A stretch of 64,000 nt of DNA from Nemophila menziesii. Lineage: Eukaryota > Streptophyta > Magnoliopsida > Boraginales > Hydrophyllaceae. Shown one piece after another: positions 1 through 12,300 of the stretch. Location: positions 22,832,818 through 22,896,817 of the forward strand of contig JARWIR010000008.1 in NCBI GenBank assembly GCA_029959085.1. Direction: 5' to 3'. The notes below the pieces were generated by a model. That model saw only the letters and a list, made by a program, of their open reading frames with translations. It searched no databases and was not told the DNA's origin. Made by a program: the position numbers and the translations under genes. Positions within the stretch are counted from its first letter, which is position 1; each line of letters begins with the position of its first letter.

Positions 1-147
1 CTTTAGAAATTTATGTGTCGGACTAATTCATGATTGAATTTTGCATTTGGGTGATGTTTACTGTTAAGAACCTTACACTTATAAGGATTGTATGTGTTTG
101 TATCTCTTGAATACACCTCATTTCAAATATTTGTGGAATGATTATAT

Positions 148-291
148 GAGTTGGAGGAAAAGAGGAAGGGAAGAGCTCATGCAACATATGAAATGAGAAA
201 GCAGTTGACAAAGTTGAGGATTAAGGCTACCAAAGTTGCTGAAGAGAAATTGGGTGCCAAACTTGATATCCTTGCCCCTGTTAAGTACTGA
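148..291 (+). pseudogene. RPL13A: Ribosomal protein L13a (uL13) C-terminal fragment
   Basis: A 47-codon frame ending in TGA reads as the C-terminus of cytosolic 60S ribosomal protein uL13/L13a. It begins [10 protein letters not shown], continues [20 protein letters not shown] and ends LDILAPVKY, the conserved tail of the plant protein. Just upstream the residues WNDY, expected in the preceding segment, occur in another frame (about 134-147), and the few codons between are missing. An indel therefore separates the two parts. The segment before that (1-130) shows no clear uL13 coding match. It is either a decayed retrocopy or the last exon of a broken gene cut by the window edge. The fragment's identity is firm; its pseudogene status is inferred from the frameshift. 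Confidence 0.75.
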
Positions 292-399
292 AGGAGTGCT
301 GTCAACAAAAATTGAGATCTTCTTTATTGTAAAAAATTGAAGTGTTTTAATTTCCAAAAAAACTTTTCATCAGTACTAAATTTTAAAAAAAAGCTTGGG

Positions 400-590
400 A
401 ACCAGTAAGAACCGGAACTGGTTAACCCGGTTCTCCTTACCGGTGCGTACTCATAGTTTAGCCATCTTGGAACCGGACCGAACCGGTCCAGAAATGAGAG
501 AACCGTTAGACCGGGCCGGACCGGTAAGGCCCAGATCCTCTAAGGACCAGACCGAACCGCTCCGAAACGGACCGTTAGCCACCGTGATCG
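400..590. repeat. GC-rich block of CCGG/GGACCGG motifs
   Basis: In otherwise AT-rich DNA this block carries a dense series of ACCGG, GGACCG and CCGGTT motifs in both orientations. Such degenerate motif clusters are common in subterminal regions of plant hAT transposons. No terminal inverted repeat or target duplication was found, so that assignment is a guess. The short plus-strand frame across it (395-676) resembles no known protein and is probably incidental. Confidence 0.4.
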
Positions 591-2440
591 GTAATATTAT
601 ACGTGTGTTTTATATGAGACTTTGCGAAGATTATCATTTTCAAACTCAAAGAAAATTGTATCAAATGCTGCTATAAAATTTATTGGAGTAACTCCTGAGG
701 ATGAATTCAAAAGAAAAATTAGATGTTTTAATCCTCATATTCTAAGGTTATCTGAATCAAGAATCTTTTATATATATTCAACTCCTATTTTGTGCCTCAA
801 CATTAAGTTAGACAACAAATTAAAAGTTACAGTATTTGCAAGCTTTTTCATATATCAGAATCTCTTTTTTGATTAATTTGTAAACTAAAATTCATTCAAT
901 GTTTTAACGTCAAGACTGAGGAAGCAGGGAGATCAGAATTTTGAGAAAAGGGAGGTTGCCTTTCTCTACAACACCCTGTGAGTTTGATATATGAACAACA
1001 AGCACCTAAATTGCACCATTGGTCCTTTGTATATGTGATCTAGCTAAATATATACACATCTTTTTTCAAAAGTAGCAAATATACTCGAAGTAGAAATACA
1101 AAAGAAAAAATTGACAGTTTCTCTAGTGGTTTGTAACATTTTTTTCTTCTCTCATACCTAATATGAGTTAGTTTTGTTGTTGGTCCCTTTGTTATATGAA
1201 ATAGCCAAATTTACCCAAGTGTGGTATATATAAACACCTTAGACCTTGTAGAGTGATGCAACAGAGAGCTTTCAAGATCTCTAGTTAGGATGGTTTTACC
1301 TTTCCCTATTTGTTTTAGCCAATGAATTTTTTGAAATTATAAAAAATCAACCGCACAAATCTCTCGTATTAGTATGTTTTATCTTTCTATGTGTTATGCG
1401 AAAGATGTCAAACATACTATCCTGGTATACCCTAACTTGTCCAAATTTTCTAGAAGCTTACATAAGGTAGTGGTAAATGTATTTCTATTTTGAAAGATCG
1501 TGCCATGTATAGGAAAATATGTAAAAGATGAGGGGCCTTTAGACTATTTTATATTCTTGTAGTGCTGTTGTTGGTAGTAATTGTGATAATATTGTAATGC
1601 TCAAGACTGTGATAATCTTCCCAAATAATAATTAGGAATATAACCGTTTTCATTTGGACTTATCGGTAAAAACGGATGGGATTTGATGCGGGGACTATAA
1701 CGGTGGTAAAAAAACAAAGTTCAAGGATCATACAAGTAACTTTAAAAGCTCAGGCTCTATGTAAATATTTCCTTTTTTCTGGTTATTTGCAATATTGGTC
1801 CCTATAATGAATTTATATAACTTAGTAGTATAAGTTTTATATCATGCAAAATAACTAAATTCTTATCATATAAACAACAAAATATTAATACAAACAAAAT
1901 ATATGAATCAACCTTGCACCATTTCTTTGCCATGATTAGAGCCCAGCAACTATGCCGCCAACAATCTGAGTCTAGAAACTCTTCTTAATTATTCATAGTT
2001 ATAAATAGATACATCCAAAAATCATCACTATTGTTTATTTAATATCACGACTAACGAGATTCGCCAACTCAATATATTCCCAGAGTTGGCTAAATATTCT
2101 TTAGCTATTCTCTTCCAAACTACATTTCCTAATAGTTTAAATCCCAAAGCCTTAGACCAATCCTATATCTTTTCATAAAATTTTGTATAAATTGGGTAAA
2201 AAATATATTTTTCCCAAGTTCAATTATTTAATAGAACAATTGTGCAATTAAATCTTGCAGTTTGATAAAACCTTACATTCCTTTGATTCTAAAAACCTAT
2301 TTAGAAAAAAGGAAAAAATGACAATATCATTAATGTGGAATAATGAAGACAAATAAACATGATTTCAATATCAACAAATATGGCATACAAGTGAATCTAA
2401 TCATCCAATTAGGCCTTAAGAAGACAGTTAGTTTTATTTA
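591..2440. other. Intergenic DNA, nothing recognised
   Basis: AT-rich sequence with stop codons in all frames apart from short chance frames. Transposon termini, RNA genes and gene fragments were looked for and none was convincing. Confidence 0.5.
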
Positions 2441-2621
2441 ACCAGTTGGATTAGCTCAACTGGCCAGGACCCTATCTCTTAATGAAGAGGTATAGGGTTT
2501 GAATTCCTCTCAGAACACCTAATTCTGACGTGTCTAAGGGTATGCTTTGGGAGGGCAGGCATATTCTCTGTGGGACTAGTTGGGTGTGCGAAAGCTAGCC
2601 TAGAATCCACGTATAAAAAAA
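2441..2621 (+). mobile_element. tRNA-derived SINE, Au-like
   Basis: The head has a Pol III box A-like stretch (TTAGCTCAACTGG) and a box B-like stretch (GGGTTTGAATTCC) about 40 bp later. The body ends with GTGGGACTAGTTGGGTGTGC, GAAAGCTAGCC and CCACGTATAAAAAAA, which resembles the conserved 3' part of the plant Au SINE family. Length is about 180 bp. It is a retroposed element and not a tRNA gene, since the tRNA-like part cannot form a complete cloverleaf. No clear target duplication was found. Confidence 0.7.
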
Positions 2622-3101
2622 GGACAATGGAATTATGAAGAGGTGGCGAAAGATTAGGTAGTTATGTATATATAAATGATATCAAACATTTTCATAAGAG
2701 AACGTGGTATATGTTGTATTATAAGAAGCAAAGAACATTACATACAATCCTTCATTCTAAACAGAGTTGGATTCTGGACGAATATTTCCTTGATGTAAAA
2801 TAATATTGAGACTTATTGTGCAGTTAACTGAAAACATAATAATTAAGATAGGGAACCTATAGTGTAAAGGATCTATAGTGAAAATTTTACATAACATAGG
2901 ATCCTTTATTGCAATTAACTAAAAAGTTATGCCCAAACCCCTTAAACCCCAACAAAAATTGCACCCTCCTGTTTAAAAAAAAAACCTCTTCAAACATATT
3001 TCATGATCTCTTTTTCAAATCCTTCGTTATCAATACATTAATATCGTCAAGAAACTGACAATTAAACGAAGGAAAATCCCATACATAAATAAAAAAAGTT
3101 T

Positions 3102-3104
<3 letters not shown>
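2622..3104. other. Intergenic DNA, nothing recognised
   Basis: AT-rich, no open frame or repeat structure recognised. Confidence 0.5.

Positions 3105-3188
<84 letters not shown>
3105..3188. repeat. (AT)n microsatellite, about 42 repeats
   Basis: An almost uninterrupted AT dinucleotide run of about 84 bp. It is self-complementary and prone to length change and assembly error. Confidence 0.95.
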
Positions 3189-3192
<4 letters not shown>

Positions 3193-3317
3193 TTTTATTT
3201 AAGTTTTTTCTTAAAATATTAAAGAGTTATATGTTTGATTCGAATTAGATTTGATTAAATTTAAGATCTTTTACTGGAGGTAGAAAGTATAAAATAAACT
3301 TATTTTTTGCTGCTATA

Positions 3318-4089
3318 GTTCCTATCACTAGCGATGACAAATTTCATCGCTAGTGATGCTACATGTCGTCGCGAAAGAACTCATATGTTATTCGCGACGA
3401 CTTGTCGTTGCAAATTTTTTATCGCTAGTATCTTGTTGTTAGACATCATAGTTCGTGATGAATTTTGAATGATCTCACCTATGAGACCTAATTACTAGCT
3501 ACGTCTGTCAGTCGCCACTAGTATGCCCAGCAGTTGCGACGAAATACAATCATCGTTAATTAGTTATTGGTGACAAATTGCTTTCGTCGCTTGGCAATCA
3601 ATTGTGACTAAATTGCAATTTTTTAAAACTTGTTTCTAGTGACGATAAAGTCTTCGTTAGTAATAACTTTTTTTTTGATTTTTTTAATTAGTACTATTAT
3701 TTTTTAATTACTATTTCTTTTTTGTTAAATTACAACAAATTCCAAAATTTCGAAACACAATAACTTAAACAAATAAAAATATGATTTAAATAGAGTAAAT
3801 TAAAAAAAAAAATCTGAGATCAATGTTTTGTCGCTAGTGACTGAAACCGGCGACGACAGACATGGTGTAGTAGATAAACTAATCAATAGCGGCGATTTTT
3901 TTCCATTAAGTATTTAGTCGCCAAATATTTCTACTCGCGATGACTGTTGTCGTCGCAAATAAAGGTGTAGAATTGGAGACGTCTTTGTTCGTTGCAAAAG
4001 TAGTTTTGTCGCAAATAAATAATTACTACCTACGACACGTATATGTCATCGTCATGATAGCGCCACGAAGAACGCCGCGTGGTGTAGTG
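3318..4089. mobile_element. CACTA-like transposon terminal region
   Basis: The segment ends with GCCGCGTGGTGTAGTG, whose complement begins CACTACACC, the sort of terminus used by CACTA (En/Spm) elements. Inside are many copies of a short motif in both orientations, built on GTCGTCGCAAAT or TCGCTAGTGA (for example near 3367, 3400, 3580, 3820, 3850, 3949 and 4005). This fits the subterminal repeats bound by CACTA transposase. A palindromic copy occurs at 3324-3357. No transposase frame is present, so it is a non-autonomous copy or one end of a broken element. The left boundary is approximate. Confidence 0.55.
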
Positions 4090-4586
4090 TTTATATGTAT
4101 TTATATTTTTTGGAAGTAAATAAGCAATGCCAAGGTTCATTGTTTCAGGAAGATTAATGTTGATTATTTTTTTTGTTGTAAACCCCCAAGGAAATATGAA
4201 TCACTCTCGGGTTTCTTGATTGTATGGAACCCACTAGTTTATATGTTTTGCATTGTTGCCCTTATTATGTAGTAGTTAATATTAATGATAATGTTTGTTT
4301 GTTTTACATAGTGTTTTTGCATGCACCTAACAACTACAGAGAAAGACAACATATATATAAAGAAATAACATAATGGAATTCAAGGCACAATGAACCTTGG
4401 CTAATTATGGGCGACTTCAAGGATATTCTCAACTAAAATGAACATCTTAGCAACACACCGGTGAACTCACAATATGTTATTAACTTTAACTTTTTCATTG
4501 CCAACAATGCACTAACGGATATATAAACAACTGGTAGCTACTTCACATGGTCCAACAAACGTATAGATTATGGGCTAGTAAAATCT

Positions 4587-4692
4587 AAGATTAATAAGTT
4601 CTTTTCCAATACATAATGGATGGAGATATACCCAAATGCAAGATTAATAAGTTCTTTTCCAGTACGGAATGGATGGAGATATACCCAAATGC
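4587..4692 (+). repeat. 53-bp tandem duplication in LINE endonuclease
   Basis: Two adjacent 53-bp copies (4587-4639 and 4640-4692) start AAGATTAATAAGTTCTTTTC and differ at only a few bases. The duplication splits the end of the endonuclease-like frame. Confidence 0.9.
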
Positions 4693-6990
4693 TATGGGAT
4701 ACACACCTCCAACAATGGGATCTGACAACTCACACTATATACTATATACCCAAGGAGCAGGAAAAAAAGAATACGAGACACTTCAAATTTAATACCAATC
4801 GGCTAGAGCACCGGAACTGTCAATCAGTTGTTCATAATGCGCGGGGAGAACCAAATAACAATGGATCATTACAGGTAGTCTTATACAAAAGATAAAACAC
4901 AACCGATGCTTTGGTAACTTGGAGTAAACAAAATTTTTGTAATAATCGAAAAAGAATAAAGGAACTGGAATAAGACTTGATTAGGGTGATGAATGACTCG
5001 TACTCAGAATAAGCTTTATAAGAAGAAAGAAATATCCGTGAACAATAAAAAATCGTTTGGAAATAGGAAGAGATTTACCTGTCGGACAGAGTGAGACAAG
5101 ATTAGATACAATATGGGGACAAGAACACGAAGTACTTCTATGTATTAACGGGTCAACATAGGAAAATCAACAAAATTACAAGACTTCTAACACCTACTGG
5201 AGATTGGACACATAAAGAGGAGGAAATCAAAAAACTAATAAATAACTTTTATACGAAACTATTGTCAGAAGAAGAGAAACCAAAAATGGAGGAAACACTA
5301 AGAAACCTACATACTAGGGTGACTCCAGAAATGAACGCGTGACTAACTCAGCTTTCAGATAAGGAGGAATTAAAAATAGAAGCTTTTGACATGGGAGCAG
5401 GGAAAGCGCCTGGGCCAGACATATTAAATGGAAGGTTTTGTCAAGAGTACTTGAACATTGTAGGAGAAGAAATGTTTGGTATGGTCATTGAATTTTTTAC
5501 TCATAATATTTCTCTCGAAAGACTTAACGAAACACTCATTACTCTAATACCAAAAGGAGAGGATCAAAAGACAGCTGGATACTATCAACCAATATCGTGT
5601 ATCAATTTTGGATACAAAATTATCTCAATTTTTTTAGCTAACCGCCTCCAGGGACTGATCACGGAATTAACTTCCCCCCACTCAAACATATTTTATCAAA
5701 GGCAAGTCAATTCAAGATAATATCATTATAGCTAAAATAGTGTCCTTTTACATGAAACAAAAATCAAACGACAAGTACACATGGAACCTATCAAACTGAA
5801 CATATCCAAGGCGTATGATCAGGTTAGATGGCACTTCATACGTCTTTTACTTTACAAAATGGGTTTTGATACTAAGTGGGTTGAGTTAATATGGAATTGA
5901 ATCTCTATGGTCTCATTTTAAATTAACATTAACGGAGAACGACAACAAACTTTCAAACCACGAAGAGGCCTTCGACAGGGGGGATCCACTTTCCCCTCTT
6001 CTTTTTTCACTTATGACTGAATCACTAGTCACACTTATGGAGGGCAGCCAAATAACCAGGAATTGCCCAGTTCTCTCACACCTTCTTTTTGCAAACGACT
6101 CTTTTTTTTCTTGATAATAGAAAATGACGAGATTACAGAATTCAAAGACTGTATTGACACGTATTGCAAAAGCTCAGGCAATGGATAAATTTTGACAAAT
6201 CATCGTGTGTTTTAGTAAATATACTCCAGATAGCATCTGAACACGGGTAACTGGTTCTTTACATATCCAAGAGAAGAATGATTTGGGAAAATACATGGGA
6301 ATCCTGTTAGGTCACAAAAGATTGAAGATTGAAACGCTTACATAGATTTTTGATAATTTTTTAAGAAAGCGCAAGGTTGGATTGCTAAACTACTATTCGA
6401 AGGAGGGAAATAAGTTCTTATCAAAGCAGTAATTTAAGCAATTCCGACCTATGTGATGTTTATCTTCTCTTTCACGATTACTTTTTTTTAAGAAACTAGC
6501 TTTGATTATTGCTAAATTTTGGTGGAACTCTTTAGAAAAACGAAAAATACACCGGATAGCTTGGGAAAAAATGACTGTGGCAAAGATCATTGGAGGCATG
6601 GGATTTCGGGACCTAAAAAAAATGAACACAACCCTACTAGCGGCTCAGGCATGGAGACTACTGCAGAACCCAACATCCTTGGCATATAATGTTCTTAAAG
6701 GCACTTACTACCCGAAGGGATATCTTCTAGAAGTTAAATTACGTTAGAGTAGATCATGGTCATGGGTCAGTATTTTTGAAGGACGGGATTTGCTGATCTA
6801 AGAAGGAAACATCCAAACCGGGAACAGTGAAAGCACTAACATTTGGAATGATAAATGGTTACCATCCGGAAAGATCAAAGATAAACTACTAAACGAGAGC
6901 ATTCAAACAGTTGATCAACTTATAAAAGTGGACAAAGACGAATGAGATTGGGAAATTTTGGATACAGTGATACCGGAACCAGTACGCGGA

Positions 6991-8655
6991 GAAATACTAA
7001 AATCCCTTTAGTAGGGAGGGAGGGTCAAAATACATTCACATGGACACACATGCTTACATGAGAATAAACCACAAAATCAGGATATATGGCACTCGCTCGC
7101 AATGCAGAGAATAAGGCAACAAAATCATCAACACAAGCAACTATCAAGGATATGACATTATGGAATTCCATGTGGAAATCTAAGATTCCAAACAAAATAA
7201 GGTCATTCACATAGAAAGCATGTCGTAATATACTACCCACTAGGAAGAATTTAAAACTGAGACATTGTGATACAGATTATACATGTCGATGGAGTGATGA
7301 CAATGTGGAAACGGTTACCCATTTACTACTTACATGCTATTTTTGTAAATAGGTGTGGGTTGGAACGACTTTACAAATTTGAATTCATGACCAAGAAGTC
7401 GATAACATTATAGGTTGGATTAAAAATATCACAAACAATAATAAATATGCTCTATGGGAACATAAAAAAGTGACCGATTATATTATGCTGACCATGTGGA
7501 ACGCATGAAAACAAACAATGAAAGCAATACATGAAAACACATCTCTAGAGATTGATAGAATAATTAACATAGTTCATGCAGGCATGACTTACCTTTATGA
7601 CACAAAATGGAGTTCTCATTCAACCAATCCACCAGTTCCATAGAACGCAAACGACGGAACGCCTTGGACTGCAGCGGTGTTACAAGGGACAAGGACAATT
7701 AATATGTGTGATGCATCTTTCAAGAATAATGCTGAGAAATCTGGTATTGGAATCGTCAGAACGGATACTAGCACAAAAATCCACCTCTGCAGAGAAATAC
7801 TAAAAATCCCTTTACTAGGGAGGGAGGGTTGAGATACATTCACATGGACACACATGCTCACATGAGAATACACCACAAAATCAGGATATTTGACACTCAC
7901 TTGCAATGCAGAGAATAAGGCAACAAAATCATCAACACAAGAAACTATCAAGGATATGACATTATGGAATACCATGTGGAAATCTAAGGTTCCAAACAAA
8001 ATAAAGGCATTCACATAGAAAGCATGTCGTAATATACTACCCACTAGTAAGAATTTAAAACTGAGACATTGTGATACAGATAATACATGTTGATGGTGTG
8101 ATATACTACCCACTAGTAAGAATTTAAAACTGAGACATTGTGATACAGATAATACATGTTGATGGTGTGATGACAATGTGGAAACGGTTACCCATTTACG
8201 ACTTACATGTCATTTTTGTAAATATGTGTGGGTTGGAACGACTTTACAAATTTGAATTAATGACCAAGAAGTTGATAACATTGGAGGTTGGATGAAGAAT
8301 ATCACAAACAATAATAACTATGCTCTATAAGAAAATAAAAAAGTGACCAATTATATTATGCTGACCATGTGGAACACATGAAACCAAACAATGAAAGCAA
8401 TACATGAAAACACATCTCTAGAGATTGATAGAATAATTAACACAGTTCATGCAGGCATGACTAATCTTTACGACACAAAATGGAGTTCTCATTCAACCAA
8501 TCCACCAGTTCCACAGAACGCAAACGACTGAACGCCTTGGACTGCAGCGGTATTACAAGGGACAAGGACAATTATTATGTGTGATGCATCTTTCAAAATG
8601 ATGCTGAGCAATCTGGTATTGGAATCGTCAGAACGGATACTAGCAAAAAAATTCA
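6991..8655 (+). repeat. About 800-bp tandem duplication inside LINE relic
   Basis: Copy 1 is 6991-7793 and copy 2 is 7794 to about 8655. Both run from the GAAATACTAAA junction through the zf-RVT-like region to the start of RNase H. Copy 2 has its own 69-bp tandem duplication (8032-8100 and 8101-8169) starting ATATACTACCCACTAG. Copies differ by scattered substitutions, so the event is not very recent. Confidence 0.9.
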
Positions 8656-8813
8656 CCTTATATTTTCAAAAATCATAATGGTCAACACACCGGTTGAAGG
8701 AAAAGCCTCAGCGATTCTGGATGCTTCAAATATGATGGTAAGTCATTGTCAGCTGCGAGATGGAAAGTCAGCCCATTCGTGAAGAGGATTGCACGTCTTG
8801 CGGAAATGCATGG

Positions 8814-9076
8814 TACTCTCTCTGTTCCTAAAAGGGTGTCTCATTTGCTTTTACACATAAATTAAGAAATGTCATTTATTATCCATATGATTACTAAAAT
8901 GCCCTTCATAAAATGTCTTGATATTTTAAATATTTATTGAAAATATATATTATAATATTTAATTAGGAATAAAAATAGTATAAATAAAAAAAAATATCTT
9001 GATTTTTTAAAATGACAACTTTTCTGCAAAAACTATTCTTAATATAAGTGACAACTTTTTAGGATTTGAGAAAGTA
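8814..9076. mobile_element. Stowaway-like MITE (diverged)
   Basis: A 263-bp AT-rich element. The left end TACTCTCTCTGTTCCTAAAA matches the plant Tc1/mariner Stowaway consensus (TA plus CTCCCTCCGT), and the right end is an imperfect inverted copy (reads TACTTTCTCAAATCCTAAAA on the other strand). TA is present at both borders. There is no coding capacity. Confidence 0.7.
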
Positions 9077-9840
9077 ACATGCATTTCAAACATTTAACGA
9101 CGTAGATTTAACCGAATGGCTGACCGCACTACGCGGAAAGCTAGACAGACGACCGTTCGTTCGTGGGGAGGAGCTCCTTCAAATTCTCCCATAATTCTCA
9201 CGCTCCGGAATTGGTTAAAGCAATAATGGATTGGTTACAGTTAATATCATCTCTACTGTCACTTTGTCAAAAAAAAAAAATGGATTTCAAAACAGGTGTA
9301 AGATTTCTCGTTCCTTGATCACTCAAATTTCTCTTCCAAAAAGCAAAAGTAAATTTGCTCATCTGTCTCACAATTCCTTAACTAATAATCTTACATCAAC
9401 AACCAAGTGTCCAAGCTAACGGATAAGACTTGGGAGACATGCTTAGCTTGCGATATATAACAATATGACATTTAGTAATGAAACTTTAGTGTGAGATGGA
9501 AATTAATTGAGAGTAACTTGCATTAAAAGTGAAGTCCCTTTATTAAGAACTTGTTTGGAGATATTACATCTGGGTGCTCTTTTATTAATAGGTCCAGTCA
9601 TACTACAAGATATAATATCTTTTCTAAATTTTGGTATCACTTTTTTCTCTTTTTACAATTCACTAAAGTGGATCGAGAGCATTATTTCTCCATAATTGAG
9701 TATACTGTACTAGAGGTATATGGTTGATTGGAGGGGGGTTTATTAATTAGCTCGCCCTGGGTTAGTTGTTCTAACTTTTAAACCCTTCCCAAAAACACTT
9801 CTTTCAGACCTCTAATCTGGATCTTATCTAAACAAAATTA
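9077..9840. other. Intergenic DNA, nothing recognised
   Basis: Contains two short plus-strand frames (9231-9419, 9507-9695) without recognisable domains. No transposon ends seen. Confidence 0.45.
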
Positions 9841-10124
9841 GAGTTTTTTTTAAGATTAACATTTTTTCTATAAATAATTGGCAATTTAGCATAAAAATGA
9901 AAGTAATTTCAGATTCAACACAAAGGCGCTATCTCGGACATCGCCCTTAGGCAAAATTGTATTTCTGTTAAGGGCGGGGTGGTTGAATGACCACCCTTAC
10001 AATTTTGCCTAAGGGTGGTGTTCGGGATATATACCGCCTTTATGCCAAATTTGAAATTACTTTCCTTTCTATGTCAAATTGCCAATTATTTATTGAAAAT
10101 ATGTTGAAATTAAATAAAAACTCA
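9841..10124. mobile_element. Foldback (hairpin) element
   Basis: Two arms of about 120 bp are imperfect reverse complements around a short centre at about 9975-9990. Matching landmarks are ATAAATAATTGGCAATTT (left) with AAATTGCCAATTATTTAT (right), and CCCTTAGGCAAAATTGTA with TACAATTTTGCCTAAGGG. The transcript would form a long hairpin. Structure matches a MITE or foldback-type non-autonomous element; the superfamily is not clear and no target duplication was fixed. Confidence 0.75.
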
Positions 10125-11675
10125 CAAAATTAAGTTATACTGTTCTTATGGTTCAATTTTTATCTTCGCCACATAGGTTTTTTATTCAAAAACGTATTTT
10201 TGTTGAACTTATAAAAATTAATAATTACAACACAAGAAACACAAATATGCGCTATAATAAAACACCAAACAAATTAAATCATGATTCTAATCATTTAACT
10301 CTTCGTTAGAGATGTTTTTTGTAAAAGTACATAAAAATGTTTTTAAATATTTTAAAATAGTTTTGATCTAAAAAAGTATTTAAAAAAAAATACTGAATAT
10401 GTGTTTCTTAAAAAAATATTAAAAACAATTGTAAATTTTAATATTATTTTAAATAATTATTTTAAATATTTAATTTTATTCAAAAAGTCCTTTTTTGCTT
10501 TAAAATAATTACTTCCAAATAAGATCTAAGACTTTAAAGTAGGAAACAATACACAACTAGATTTAATCCAACTCTAACAATGCCCGTATTTATAATATTA
10601 AAAAAATTGCTACTCATCTGAGTCATCTCTATAACCTTCTGCAATAGCCTATATACGTAAAACTAACAACAGAAAGTGAGTAAGCAAAAGGAGCTGGATA
10701 GTATCGCTATTATCGGCATGAAAAGTATCAAACGACACCGACAACTTTCTTTGATAAAGGATAATCATCCTACAAAATTGAAGATTCGACAACGAATACG
10801 GAGAAACAGAGAATCACAATAACTAGATCAACTTCACAATAAAGGGTGAAAGTGTGGTTTGATAAAAAAAAAGGAGCAACAAATAGGGACCCAATGATCT
10901 TGTTTTAAAACCACATGTTTTAACAAATATGTACCATGCATAGGGAAATTCAAGATATCATGGGACGCTTTTCCCATTTAGTTAATGCCTATATGTACTA
11001 GCATCTTGAGACAGATTACTACATGCCAATAAAATCCCCTGACTAATTTCTACACCTATCAAAAACTTTGAGGCATCACCACACCACCTCATTGTCTACA
11101 TGGACCTTATTAATTACATTAGTTTTGACCAATTATTTGATGCATTATACTCCTCCTCTTCTTCTCTACAAATTATCTCTTACCTTTTGTTATTATGCTC
11201 CCGACCATGCTACTAACTGGTACAACTTCAATCACATTGCTTTGCTTTTTGACGTTCATATTTTTCCAGGTGAGAATGACTTTATTTTTAGCTATATCCA
11301 TAATTTTATCTTGTTTCTTAGTCATTATATATATATATTAGATTATCTTTTAGTTGTTTTTTATCTTATTTCTTTTCTAATAGAGTATGTTTTTCTTTTC
11401 CAATTGCTAACACTACAAGGCTATTGGTCATTTCTTTTTCCTTTTTCTTGATATCCATCCTCTTCGTATCTTTGAACTTAGTACTCTTGTTAAAACTTCA
11501 CTATTTTTTATCATATATTCTTTTTTTTATTCTTTTGGTACCTTTACAAAGAACTCGACCTTTAATTCCACTTCATACTAACTTATTTAAGATTTCTTTC
11601 AGCCTAACTAAGATCAAAATTGGTTATGAATCCTTTCAAACATTTATGCTTCAGTTACTTCCTAGTCGTTGATAT
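10125..11675. other. AT-rich intergenic DNA with unrecognised frames
   Basis: No recognisable gene. Plus-strand frames at 11068-11451 and 11424-11672 encode hydrophobic, low-complexity peptides typical of T-rich DNA. The right part should correspond to the missing portion of the copia 3' LTR but no similarity to the other LTR is visible before about 11676. Confidence 0.4.
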
Positions 11676-12300
11676 TATCCACGTGATAACTCTTGATTCC
11701 AACATTCATAATACTGATAAGTCGAAACGAATTCGTCTTCACCTAAAATATCATTATGTTTATATGCTCAAAACGGGTTCCCAAATTGGATCGACATTCT
11801 GGTTCATCTTGTTCAAGGTTGCTGAATTGAACTGTAATTTCATTTCTCAATTTTTTAATTCATAGCTTGGATGGACAAACTGTCTTCATACATGTTGTTG
11901 AATATGAAATTTAAGACATTTGTTGGTTGAACTCAAGATCTAATTCCAAAACACATATCAAGTTAGGATAAGAAATGTGTATAATATTTATAAAGTTATA
12001 GATGCACAAATAAGTCTATGGTATGATACTGATGATTTAGCTCTTAACATACAAAATGGTTTAAATTAGCATACAAAAAATATCTTAGTTGATCATTTAT
12101 ACAAAAAAAAAATATAACAAGTTAGGGAGTGATTAAATCATGTAAATGAATATCTAACAAGAATGTTCATGCTAAGAATGAGTCCATTAGTGACAAGAGA
12201 CATGTTGCGCAATTGATAAATATATATGTAAATAAGTGTGTTAATCAAAGAAGAATTTATCAAATTAAAACACATACAAAAAGGAATAAATATGCCAATA
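11676..12300 (-). repeat. Copia 3' LTR, truncated
   Basis: About 620 bp aligns in the same orientation with about 16660-17291. Shared stretches include TATGCTCAAAACGG, the ATTGAACT region, CTCTTAACATA and ACAAGAGACATGTT. The outer border is lost. On the minus strand it is preceded by a purine tract (complement of TTCTCCCCCAAT at 12301-12312), as expected for a polypurine tract next to a 3' LTR. This fixes the element as minus strand. Confidence 0.7.

Larger units (their letters stand above)
4385..8790 (+). pseudogene. LINE (L1-type) ORF2 relic
   Basis: A decayed non-LTR retrotransposon readable in pieces across three frames. Order: endonuclease C-terminal part (4395-4620, with LIMGDF and YFTWSNKR); reverse transcriptase N-terminal part (5391-5720, with GKAPGPDILNG, LIPKGED and YKIISIFLANRL); the DPLSPLLFSL block near 5985; the FANDS remnant of the catalytic FADD box near 6090; the RT connection domain (6502-6747, with IHRIAWEKM and GGMGFRDLKKMN); a zf-RVT-like segment (about 7255-7370); and RNase H starts (MCDASFKNN near 7705, MCDASF again near 8580). 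Stops and frameshifts break every domain and one catalytic Asp is replaced by Asn. It cannot be active. It is the same family as the relic at 18025-20049. Confidence 0.9.

Noticed and set aside
2441..2510. tRNA gene
   Set aside because: A and B box-like motifs are present but no complete cloverleaf or 3' acceptor; the poly(A)-ended body shows it is a SINE. The same applies to 29675-29740.
7616..8176. 186-residue minus-strand frame with internal repeats
   Set aside because: Antisense to the LINE zf-RVT/RNase H region; its repeats are the tandem DNA duplications (800 bp and 69 bp).
11068..11451. 127-residue hydrophobic plus-strand frame, possibly a membrane protein
   Set aside because: T-rich DNA gives Leu/Phe/Tyr-rich readings in several frames here. 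No promoter, splice sites or recognisable motif.
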